In this document: positions 1 to 6,467 of the stretch, in pieces
Numbering within the stretch: position 1 is the stretch's first letter
Layout: each line of letters starts with the position of its first letter
Assembly: GCF_034343125.1 (NCBI RefSeq)
Contig: NZ_CP139957.1
Coordinates: 2,474,001-2,538,000, forward strand
Direction of reading: 5' to 3'
DNA: 64,000 nt
DNA from: Caldicellulosiruptor danielii
GTDB lineage: Bacteria; Bacillota; Thermoanaerobacteria; Caldicellulosiruptorales; Caldicellulosiruptoraceae
Position numbers and translations under genes: made by a program
The notes under the pieces: model-generated
What the model was told of the DNA's origin: nothing
The model's input: the letters and a program-made list of their open reading frames with translations, nothing else
Databases searched by the model: none

Positions 1-687
1 TTCTTTTGCAAGCTTGTAGCCACTTTCGTACTTGAAGTCACCATATTTTATGTATTTTTCATCGCAGTTTAGTCCTAAATTCTCAAGTGCCATTTTATAT
101 CCTTTTAATCTATCTTGAGACAGCATCGCTCCAATTTTTCCAGTTATTTTGGCAATTCTTCGATATCCACATTTATATAAAAACATTGTAGCATCATATG
201 CAGCTTTGAAATTGTCAACGCACACAGTCACAAGCTCGTCAGAAAAATAGTCAGAAATCACAACCATAGGAAACTGTCTTGATATTTCAACAATCCTTTG
301 AGGCTCACTCAAACTTCCCACAATCAAAATCCCATCTGCTATCTGTCCTTTCATCATCCTGTAATACTCTTCTTCAATTTCCTGAGAATCTGAAAAATCA
401 CCAAGGATGATGTTATAACCTTTTTCGCGAGCTTCCTTCTCGATACCTTTTATTAACTTATTGAAAAAGTAGTTCTCTATATCAGGTATCATCACCAGAA
501 TATTTTTTGTCTCTTTACTTCTGAGCCTTCTTGCGCTTTGGTTCGGAATATATCCAAGCTGATCTATAATTCTCAAGATTTCTTTTCTCTTTTCCTCACT
601 TACTCCATCTTTGCCGCTAAGCGCCCTTGAAATTGTAGCAACAGAATAGCCTGTTATCTTTGCTATGTCTTTTATTGTGTATCTCAT
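1..687 (-). CDS. LacI-family transcriptional regulator (3' part outside window)
   Basis: The protein begins MRYTIKDIAKITGYSVATIS, the usual LacI/GalR helix-turn-helix, followed by a hinge (PNQSARRLRS) and a periplasmic-binding-protein-like effector domain (LVMIPDIENYFFNKLIKGIE). Such proteins are dimeric sugar-responsive repressors. About 229 of the expected 330-340 residues lie inside the window; the C-terminus runs off the left edge. I chose the ATG at 685-687 because an AAAAGGA ribosome site lies 8 nt upstream; an in-frame ATG at 694-696 would sit directly on that site. No target operon is visible, since the gene downstream on this strand lies outside the window. Confidence 0.9.
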   Translation of the reverse strand, partial: MRYTIKDIAKITGYSVATISRALSGKDGVSEEKRKEILRIIDQLGYIPNQSARRLRSKETKNILVMIPDIENYFFNKLIKGIEKEAREKGYNIILGDFSDSQEIEEEYYRMMKGQIADGILIVGSLSEPQRIVEISRQFPMVVISDYFSDELVTVCVDNFKAAYDATMFLYKCGYRRIAKITGKIGAMLSQDRLKGYKMALENLGLNCDEKYIKYGDFKYESGYKLAKE

Positions 688-720
688 CTTTCTCATCCTT
701 TTCTTCTTTGATTTATATTG

Positions 721-740
721 GTACGTAATCGATTTCGGCT
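721..740. promoter_or_regulatory. Possible LacI-family operator upstream of the regulator gene
   Basis: An AATCGATT palindrome at 727-734 lies 40 bp upstream of the LacI-family start. The AANCGNTT core is typical of LacI/GalR and CcpA operators, so autoregulation is possible. It is a single short site and could be chance. Confidence 0.3.
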
Positions 741-816
741 TTAAATAAAAATATAGCAGTATCTTTAGGCAAAATCAATACATATTTTGTATAAAATGTG
801 CGAAATCTTGTTGAAC

Positions 817-846
817 AAAGACAACAAAAAACTCTGTCTTTTTTTA
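817..846 (+). terminator. Weak hairpin with T-run ahead of dinB
   Basis: AAAGACA (817-823) pairs with TGTCTTT (835-841) and a T-run continues to 846. It reads as a terminator on the plus strand, yet no plus-strand gene precedes it. It may insulate dinB from antisense transcription or end a short unrecognised transcript. Confidence 0.35.
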
Positions 847-912
847 TTAAGCTATTCCCTGCAACTGCTCTTGTCATGCTCTTAATTCCCTTTTATTTTC
901 TTTAAACTTCCA

Positions 913-941
913 TTTACCAAACAAATTTTCGATGGTATAAT
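913..941 (+). promoter_or_regulatory. dinB promoter
   Basis: A TTTACC -35-like box (913-918), a 17-bp spacer and a perfect TATAAT (936-941) preceded by TG one base upstream form an extended -10 promoter. Transcription would start about 30 bp ahead of the GTG start of dinB. Confidence 0.6.
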
Positions 942-949
942 ATGAATAT

Positions 950-964
950 ACAAACTTATGTTCT
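950..964 (+). promoter_or_regulatory. Candidate SOS (LexA) box
   Basis: AAACTTATGTTC at 952-963 differs by one base from the Gram-positive LexA core GAAC-N4-GTTC. It overlaps the expected transcription start of dinB, where LexA would block initiation. DinB genes are often SOS-regulated in Firmicutes. Confidence 0.45.
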
Positions 965-978
965 ATGGGTGAGAAAAA

Positions 979-2214
979 GTGGGCAGGGTGATTTTGCACT
1001 GTGACCTCAATAACTTCTATGCGTCTGTTGAATGCCTTTATCGTCCTGAGCTGAAAAACAAACCTGTTGCTGTTTGTGGTGAAAGTGAGCTTCGACATGG
1101 AATAGTTCTTGCAAAAAACCAGATTGCAAAATCATATGGTATTCAAACAGGTGATGTTATATGGCAGGCACTTAAAAAATGTCCAAACCTTGTAATTTTA
1201 AAACCTAATTTCCCACTTTATATCCGATTTTCAAAGCTTGTGCAACAAGTTTACTCTGAGTATACAGATTTGATAGAGCCTTTTGGAATTGACGAGTGTT
1301 GGCTTGATGTGACAGAGTCTACAAAAATCTTAGGAAGTGGCAGAAAGATTGCTTATGAAATCAAAGAAAGAATAAAAACTGAGCTTGGTCTGACGGTATC
1401 TGTTGGAGTATCATTTAACAAAGTATTTGCAAAGCTTGGAAGCGACTATAAAAAACCCGATGCTGTAACAGTTATCACAAAAGAAAACTTTAAACAAATT
1501 GTCTGGCCGCTGCCTGCAAAAGATCTTTTGTATGTCGGTAGCGCAACAGAAAAGAAGCTCAGTTCAAGAGCAATTTACACAATAGGTGATATAGCCAAAA
1601 GTTCACCTGAATATCTTAAAAGAATCCTTGGCAAATGGGGTGAGGTGCTCTGGATATTTGCAAACGGGCTTGACACAACACCAGTTACTCCCCCACTTTT
1701 TGAAGACAACATCAAAGGAATTGGCAATAGCGTCACACTGCCAAGAGATTTGACTTGTTATGAAGATGCAGAATATGTTATTAGAATGCTTTCTGAGTCT
1801 GTTGCGCAGAGGCTTCGTCAGCAGTATTTAAAATGTTATACAGTCCAAGTTTGGATAAGGGACAGCTTCCTTTTTTCAATAACAAGGCAGGAAAAACTCA
1901 AAAATCCTACTTTTTTAGCAAGAGAAATCTCTCAAAAAGCTTTTGAAATATTCAAAAAACATTGGAACTTCAAAAATAGCATAAGGTCGCTTGGCGTAAG
2001 AGCTTTAGATCTTGTTTGTGCAAACTCATTTTATCAGCTTGAGTTTGACAGCTTGAAAAAATTCAAATTAGAACAGCTTGAAAAGGTAGTTGACCAAATT
2101 CGAAGAAGGTTTGGGCAGAGCGCAGTTTTGCCCGCTATACTTTTGACTAAATCTGACTTGCCTTGCGAGATTCCTCTGCACAACAAAATCCATCCTGTTG
2201 CATTTTTCAAATAA
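979..2214 (+). CDS. dinB: DNA polymerase IV (Y-family translesion polymerase)
   Basis: This 411-residue protein copies damaged DNA templates at low fidelity. The N-terminal palm motif HCDLNNFYASVE supplies metal ligand D9. PFGIDECWLD supplies D105 and E106, and SVGVSFNKVFAKLGSDYKKP is the family signature. The C-terminal third is the little-finger domain. The start is GTG at 979 after GGGTGAG; the upstream ATG at 965 is out of frame. There is no obvious beta-clamp hexapeptide at the tail. A putative LexA site and an extended -10 lie just upstream, and a short gene follows 45 bp downstream in the same direction. Confidence 0.95.
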   Translation: MGRVILHCDLNNFYASVECLYRPELKNKPVAVCGESELRHGIVLAKNQIAKSYGIQTGDVIWQALKKCPNLVILKPNFPLYIRFSKLVQQVYSEYTDLIEPFGIDECWLDVTESTKILGSGRKIAYEIKERIKTELGLTVSVGVSFNKVFAKLGSDYKKPDAVTVITKENFKQIVWPLPAKDLLYVGSATEKKLSSRAIYTIGDIAKSSPEYLKRILGKWGEVLWIFANGLDTTPVTPPLFEDNIKGIGNSVTLPRDLTCYEDAEYVIRMLSESVAQRLRQQYLKCYTVQVWIRDSFLFSITRQEKLKNPTFLAREISQKAFEIFKKHWNFKNSIRSLGVRALDLVCANSFYQLEFDSLKKFKLEQLEKVVDQIRRRFGQSAVLPAILLTKSDLPCEIPLHNKIHPVAFFK

Positions 2215-2259
2215 AATTTTGTTTTTCAAAACAAACATGAGAGGGTGAAGGTTTTTAAA

Positions 2260-2493
2260 ATGAGAAAAATATTTGTAGAAGTTTATGCTCACTTTTCAAA
2301 AGAAGGAGAAATTACCCCAATTTCGTTTGTCTGGCTTGATGGGAAAACATATGAGATTGACAAAATCATAGAAAAAAGAAATGCTGCCTCTTTAAAAGCA
2401 GGCGGACAAGGCATAAGATATAAAATCCTTGTCCGCTCAAAAGTCCTGTATCTCTTTTGTGATGAGAATAGGTGGTTTGTGGAATTTACATAG
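2260..2493 (+). CDS. Small conserved-type protein downstream of dinB
   Basis: This 77-residue protein, starting MRKIFVEVYAHF, looks beta-rich. It contains WLDGKTYEIDKI, a GGQGIRYKILV segment and the C-terminal DENRWFVEF. The pattern resembles small proteins seen beside Y-family polymerases (DUF6504-like), but I do not recognise a proven function. I take the ATG at 2260 because GAGGGTG lies 12 nt upstream; a GTG at 2245 is also possible. Co-transcription with dinB suggests a role linked to translesion synthesis. Its 3' end overlaps the convergent SecB-like gene by 8 bp. Confidence 0.7.
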   Translation: MRKIFVEVYAHFSKEGEITPISFVWLDGKTYEIDKIIEKRNAASLKAGGQGIRYKILVRSKVLYLFCDENRWFVEFT

Positions 2494-2926
2494 TTTTATG
2501 TTTCATCTCTCTAAGTTTATGTACATTTATCAACGGTAGTCTCAGAGGCGGGTTAAACCCTGCTAAAGCTGTGCATGACATAATATATGAACGTGTAAGA
2601 TGAGTCAAGGTAATTATACCGTTTAATTCCAGCATGTTCTTAAAATCTTCCAATCCAAGTTTTTCTTTTTTCCCAGCAAAACACCCCTCATACACTATAT
2701 GAATTTTAAACAACTTTTTATTCTTCTTTTTTCCTTCAAATACCGCTTTAAATTGAACAGTCCCTATATATATCTCATTATTTTCCTCAATTTCCCCAAT
2801 ATCATAATCACACTTAAGTTCCACTTCAATCTCGTTACTTTCTTCTTTTTTTGTTTCAAGTTCAAATTTTACAACATGCGTACTTACAAGTTGAAAATCT
2901 GCTTTTAAATTTTCTATTTTTATCAA
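2486..2926 (-). CDS. SecB-like chaperone (toxin-antitoxin-chaperone type)
   Basis: This 146-residue protein has an N-terminal beta-strand-rich half. Its C-terminal helix region LTHLTRSYIMSCTALAGFNP followed by LRLPLINVHKL matches the SecB fold signature (compare LFPY...APVNFDAL in E. coli SecB). Firmicutes generally lack housekeeping SecB. In toxin-antitoxin-chaperone modules such as M. tuberculosis Rv1957, a SecB-like protein stabilises the antitoxin. The TTG start overlaps the stop of the upstream XRE gene (TTGA), after a GGTGAGG ribosome site, so the two are translationally coupled. The partner antitoxin is therefore most likely its client. Confidence 0.75.
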   Translation of the reverse strand: MIKIENLKADFQLVSTHVVKFELETKKEESNEIEVELKCDYDIGEIEENNEIYIGTVQFKAVFEGKKKNKKLFKIHIVYEGCFAGKKEKLGLEDFKNMLELNGIITLTHLTRSYIMSCTALAGFNPPLRLPLINVHKLREMKHKTM

Positions 2927-3297
2927 GCAGCCTCACCTACTTCATTGTTTATAACTTCATCCAATAACTCTTCACTACTTTCCAACCAAATTTCCTCACA
3001 TTCAGTCTTTTCTCTAAACTCTATCTCAAGTTCAAACCCCAGTTTTTTAGCAATTTCATATAACATTTTTACAGTAGGATTATAATCCCCACTTTCAAGC
3101 TTTGACACCATAGCCTGGCTAATTCCAAGCTTTTGAGCTAGTTCTTTCTGGGAAAGATTATTTTTGATTCTATATTGGATAATCTTTACAGCAATGTCTA
3201 CCAAAATGTCGTCCAATTCAAAATACTTTTTGTCTCCTTCATTTGTATATTTTTCAACTATTTTGTAGGCTGAAATTAATCTCTTATTATCTAACAT
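2923..3297 (-). CDS. XRE-family antitoxin-like DNA-binding protein
   Basis: This 124-residue protein has a central Cro/CI helix-turn-helix (NNLSQKELAQKLGISQAMVS then KLESGDYNPTVKMLYEIAKKL), as in HigA-type antitoxins. After it comes an acidic tail of about 35 residues (EFREKTECEEIWLESSEEL and onward). In chaperone-dependent antitoxins the tail is the chaperone-addiction region, so this extension beside a SecB-like gene fits that role. The start at 3297 follows GGGAG with good spacing; a longer in-frame start at 3330 lacks a ribosome site. No HigB/RelE-type toxin is found next to it. An AT-rich TATAAT-containing stretch near 3345-3360 could be the promoter. Confidence 0.8.
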   Translation of the reverse strand: MLDNKRLISAYKIVEKYTNEGDKKYFELDDILVDIAVKIIQYRIKNNLSQKELAQKLGISQAMVSKLESGDYNPTVKMLYEIAKKLGFELEIEFREKTECEEIWLESSEELLDEVINNEVGEAA

Positions 3298-3719
3298 TTT
3301 TCTCATCTCCCTGCAAACTATTTTTAGCAAACTACCTTTATTATATTATATCTATATGTCCTGCTGCAAAGAAGATAAAATACTTATATCTCGGGATAGA
3401 TGTAAATGAGAGGAATTTGTAAGTTAGAAAAAATGTTTCAATATGAGGACATATTCATTGGATGTGAACACAAGATTAAGTACTACAAAGACAAGAAATG
3501 GAAGAAAAGATTTAGGATAAGGCCTAAGTTAGAAAAATCAAAGAATGATGAAAAAAACTTTTGGAAAAGAAGACAAAGAAAGTTTACGTTGTTTATAAAA
3601 TAAAAGAAAAATTTACAAATTTTATACTTCACTTTTTTTCTTCAAGTGTTATAATGTCGTTAGAATGTTAATTGTGAAATTTTAAAATAAGCTAACAAAG
3701 GGAGATACATATCATTGAT
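3298..3719. other. Intergenic region between the two divergent SecB-like modules
   Basis: The first part holds the minus-strand promoter region of the XRE gene. A plus-strand open frame at 3406-3603 encodes a lysine/arginine-rich 65-residue peptide without a ribosome site and is probably not a gene. It could be a remnant, but I recognise no family. The final 100 bp carry the promoter of the toxin operon. Confidence 0.6.
3628..3655 (+). promoter_or_regulatory. Promoter of the ART toxin-antitoxin-chaperone operon
   Basis: TTCACT (3628-3633), a 16-bp spacer and a perfect TATAAT (3650-3655) lie 65 bp ahead of the toxin start. Confidence 0.5.
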
Positions 3720-4256
3720 ATGGAAAAACTTAAATTAATAAGACCTTATTCCTGTACAGGCTATCATGGAACAACTCGTGAAAGTGCTATAAAAATATTA
3801 GCAAGCAAAAAATTTTTGATATCGAGGGGTAAAAAGCAGTGGTTAGGTGAAGGTGTTTATTTTTTTGAAAATGATTTAAAGCAGGCTTATAATTGGTGTA
3901 CCAAGGCAAGAAAATATCGCGACTGGGTAATAATAAAAAGTCGAATAGAAGCTGATACTCTGTTGGATTTGTGTGATTTGGAAACATTTGAATTGTTTGA
4001 AGCACTTGTTTATAAAATTAAGAATAGAATTGATAATAAGGGGAATAATAAATTTAGGTGGAGAGAGTTGCATGTAATAGATTTAATGTACAGACTTTGT
4101 CCTTTTGATGTTGTCAGAGCTGCATATATAGTTCCCAGCAGCAAACCAATATCAGGCACTAACATATATCCTATACAGGTTCAAGTATGTGTGAAAAATA
4201 TTGAATGCATAAAAAGCATTGAGGAGGTATATATCAATGAGACCTATTACTGTTAA
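3720..4256 (+). CDS. ADP-ribosyltransferase-like toxin, CmdT/DUF3990-like
   Basis: This 178-residue protein has the layout of small PARP-like ADP-ribosyltransferases. TGYHGTT (H16) forms the first NAD-binding strand, RESAIKILASKKFLIS follows, and WLGEGVYFFEN supplies the second-motif tyrosine (Y47). Such proteins transfer ADP-ribose from NAD to protein or nucleic acid. It is the first gene of a three-gene operon ending in a SecB-like chaperone. That order (ART toxin, antitoxin, chaperone) is the one described for the anti-phage CmdTAC system, whose toxin modifies mRNA. I infer toxin function from context; sequence identity to CmdT is untested. Its ribosome site, GGGAG at 3700-3704, is 15 nt from the ATG, which is long. 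It overlaps the next gene by 20 bp. Confidence 0.7.
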   Translation: MEKLKLIRPYSCTGYHGTTRESAIKILASKKFLISRGKKQWLGEGVYFFENDLKQAYNWCTKARKYRDWVIIKSRIEADTLLDLCDLETFELFEALVYKIKNRIDNKGNNKFRWRELHVIDLMYRLCPFDVVRAAYIVPSSKPISGTNIYPIQVQVCVKNIECIKSIEEVYINETYYC

Positions 4257-4554
4257 GGAATATTTTGATTATATCAATAAACAGATAGATAGCATGACCG
4301 ATGAAGAATTATTACGGTTATTAGAAGAAATTGAGAATAGCAAAGAAGATTCTATAGAAGAACTTTACTATGATTTCGAAATAGCTTATCCAGTAAGGGT
4401 TAATATAAGTAAGATTGAAAATAACGATTACATTGATAATCTGAGCTTAAAGGGAGATATGTGGTACTCCACTTATCCATATTATGTTTTTGAGAATAAT
4501 GAAGAAATTAATATAAATATAGAGGATTTAAATATAGGGCAAAAGGTGGCTTAG
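4237..4554 (+). CDS. Putative antitoxin of the ART toxin-chaperone module
   Basis: This 105-residue acidic protein begins MRPITVKEYFDYINKQIDSM with a helical N-terminal half rich in Glu (EELLRLLEEIENSKEDSIEE). The C-terminal half is strand-forming and rich in aromatic residues (MWYSTYPYYVF), ending in an acidic tail. I recognise no named family. I start at 4237 because GAGGAGG at 4221-4227 lies 9 nt upstream; an earlier in-frame ATG at 4219 precedes that site. It overlaps the toxin stop by 20 bp and ends 2 bp before the chaperone ATG, which implies coupled translation. Position between toxin and SecB-like chaperone is the main argument for an antitoxin role. Confidence 0.6.
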   Translation: MRPITVKEYFDYINKQIDSMTDEELLRLLEEIENSKEDSIEELYYDFEIAYPVRVNISKIENNDYIDNLSLKGDMWYSTYPYYVFENNEEININIEDLNIGQKVA

Positions 4555-4556
4555 TG

Positions 4557-5014
4557 ATGAAAGAAGTTAGTGCTCCGTATTTCAGATTTGAAAATTATGT
4601 GGTTGATTATATTCATTATAATTATAATCATCAAGCAAAATTAGAAAATAAGCCAATAGAAGTAAGATTTTCTTTAGCTGTCAACATAAATGTAAGAGAA
4701 GAAGAAAAAAATCGACCGTTACATTAAAGTGTAACATATTTGGAAACGCAGAAGAGAATAATTTTCCTTTTAGTCTAGAAATTTCATTAACAGGTTATTT
4801 TAGAGGAAGTGAGAACATAGAACGAGAAAAATTTATTGAATTAACTAAATATAACGGTACAGCAATTTTATTTCCTTATTTACGTTCAGCTGTTTCAGAT
4901 ATAACAAAAGCAGCTAATATTAATCCTCTTATTTTGCCCGTGATAAATGTGATTAATTTTATCAAAGAACAAGAAAAAAAAGACAAAGAAAATTCAGGTT
5001 TCCAAGGAGAATGA
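4557..5014 (+). pseudogene. SecB-like chaperone with a -1 frameshift at an A7 run
   Basis: The first frame (from ATG 4557, MKEVSAPYFRFENYVVDY) runs 56 codons to a TAA at 4725-4727. A second frame continues from the seven A residues at 4705-4711 to TGA at 5012-5014. Joined by a -1 shift, they give 152 residues, the usual SecB length. The second half carries the diagnostic SecB pattern ILFPYLRSAVSDITKAANIN, then PLILPVINVINFI. The gene is therefore either inactivated, mis-sequenced in the homopolymer, or expressed by slippage at A-AAA-AAT. The same operon encodes the ART-like toxin and antitoxin, so loss of the chaperone should matter for cell survival. Confidence 0.75.
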
Positions 5015-5124
5015 GTGGTATATATATTAATTGATTTCATAGAGCTTGCCCTCCAGTTTAAATTTTAAATCTATTACGAGGTAATAGTACCTTCTTTCAT
5101 CAGGTCACTCTTGAAATTATATCA

Positions 5125-5769
5125 TCAGGTTTGAAGCATTTTCCAACCACTGCCTATAAAATAGATTGAAAATGCTAAAATAAATATGCCTAACAACAAA
5201 ATAATCCAGCGATATACAACATCACTTATCAGTTTTTTTCCTCTGGAAAGTGCCATGGAAATTGCTGAATACCATACAAAGTCCGATAAAATATGTCCTA
5301 TAAAAAAGAATAAAACACCAATTAATCCTAAAGTATAAGACTGACGTATTGATTCCATCCCTGTTGACGCCCACCAGAGAATAAAGTAAGGATTAGTAGC
5401 GCTTACAAGTGCTCCTGCCAATACAAGATTTCTCATCCCTGCACTTTTTCCCGTTCTTTGATTTTCCAGAGAAACTGACTTATTTATGCCAGACTTTATC
5501 ATTCCATAACCCATCCATGCAAGGAAAGTACCGCCAAATAGTCCAATAAATCCTGCAACTGTTGGATTAGTAAAAAAATCTTTAAGCCCGAATGTCATGA
5601 TGACAATTAATATAAGTTCCAGCATTCCGTGTCCTAATACTGTCAAAGGTCCTGCTGTCCACCCTTTTTTAAGACTGCCGTCAATTGTAACCCCCAACAT
5701 TGGCCCAGGCATCATTGCTCCTGAAAAGCCTATTAAAAAAGCACTGATAAAAATTCCCCATAAAGCCAT
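5125..5769 (-). CDS. LysE-family amino-acid exporter
   Basis: This 214-residue membrane protein has about six transmembrane helices. It carries the LysE/RhtB signature near the start (GFSGAMMPGPMLGVTI, with the PGP motif) and a mid-protein SATNPYFILWW motif. Members export amino acids or similar small metabolites across the cytoplasmic membrane. The ATG at 5769 follows GAGAGG at about 10 nt. It stands alone, convergent with the SecB-like operon and 700 bp from glmS. The substrate cannot be read from the sequence. Confidence 0.88.
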   Translation of the reverse strand: MALWGIFISAFLIGFSGAMMPGPMLGVTIDGSLKKGWTAGPLTVLGHGMLELILIVIMTFGLKDFFTNPTVAGFIGLFGGTFLAWMGYGMIKSGINKSVSLENQRTGKSAGMRNLVLAGALVSATNPYFILWWASTGMESIRQSYTLGLIGVLFFFIGHILSDFVWYSAISMALSRGKKLISDVVYRWIILLLGIFILAFSIYFIGSGWKMLQT

Positions 5770-6284
5770 GTGAATTAACCTCTCTTATTATCAAAGTCGA
5801 CTTCGATATAATAACAGCAAATTTTGATATTAATTAATTTTATTTTAATAAAATCTTACCGTTTTTGAAAGTACTAACAACACAATTTTCTTTAATTAAC
5901 TAACTTTATTCTCATAGAGCTAACTTTATTATTAAAGAATCCACTTTATTGTTTTAGAACCAATTTTATTGCCACCAAACAAACTTTAATATTTTATATC
6001 CAGTCTCTTACTCCTCTATCCACCTATTATGCAGCCAATCAGGAGTTTTTCTGCATCTACTACGGGATTTATGAACAAACTTTATTTTTATAGAGCAAAG
6101 TGTTAATTTAAAAAAAACCCTTTCCATTTCCGATCCCTCAAACCCGCATAAAATCTACATGTCATTTTCTGGGAGGTAATAAAGTTTTTCCGTGAAGCAG
6201 TAATATCTCTACTATAATTTCCCAAATGGTGCTCTAATTTGTGTGAAAAAAGTTGTTCCAAAATATCAGGATTCAGGCTTAAGC
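5770..6284. other. Long non-coding stretch upstream of lysE-like gene
   Basis: No convincing gene is present; an open frame at 6103-6315 (minus) has no ribosome site. The stretch is very AT-rich and contains the 20-bp repeat cluster listed separately. It also holds possible inverted partial copies of the repeat (AATAAAGTTTTT near 6178-6190 and GCTCTAATTTG near 6231-6242). It may be the relic of a mobile-element end. Confidence 0.5.
5901..6000. repeat. Five contiguous degenerate 20-bp repeats
   Basis: Units begin at 5901, 5921, 5941, 5961 and 5981. Each opens with an (A/C)A(A/C)TTTTATT-like or AACTTTATT block, and most end in a TAGAGC/TAGAAC-like block. A sixth copy, AAACTTTATT plus TTTATAGAGC, lies at 6077-6096. 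The 20-bp period is close to two helical turns, so a protein would see all the sites on one face. Multi-repeat ends of this sort occur in Tn7/Tn552/Mu-like transposons, but no transposase gene is nearby. Confidence 0.6.
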
Positions 6285-6340
6285 AAAAAAGGGATAAGTG
6301 GCGTAAAGCCCGCATTTATCAAGGCTCTACCACTTATCCC
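6285..6340 (-). terminator. glmS terminator
   Basis: GGGATAAGTGG (6291-6301) pairs with CCACTTATCCC (6330-6340). Inner pairing of GTA and AGCC extends the stem to about 18 bp around a 12-nt loop. On the minus strand it is followed by TTTTTT (6285-6290). It lies 128 bp past the glmS stop. Confidence 0.75.
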
Positions 6341-6467
6341 TTCCCTGCTCTGTAAAGACTTAATCCTTAATCCTTTTTCCTTTTTTACCCCTCAACAGAA
6401 ACACTTTTTTCGCATGTGGAAAAAATTTAAATGAAATATACATAATTCTTATTACCTTCACTCCAAA

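Noticed and set aside
3406-3603. 65-residue plus-strand basic ORF between the two SecB-like modules
   Set aside because: No ribosome site, skewed lysine-rich composition and no recognisable family; its position over the XRE promoter argues against a gene.
5901-6000. CRISPR array
   Set aside because: Units are contiguous, degenerate and have no spacers.
6103-6315. 70-residue minus-strand ORF beyond glmS
   Set aside because: It covers part of the glmS terminator hairpin and lacks a ribosome site.
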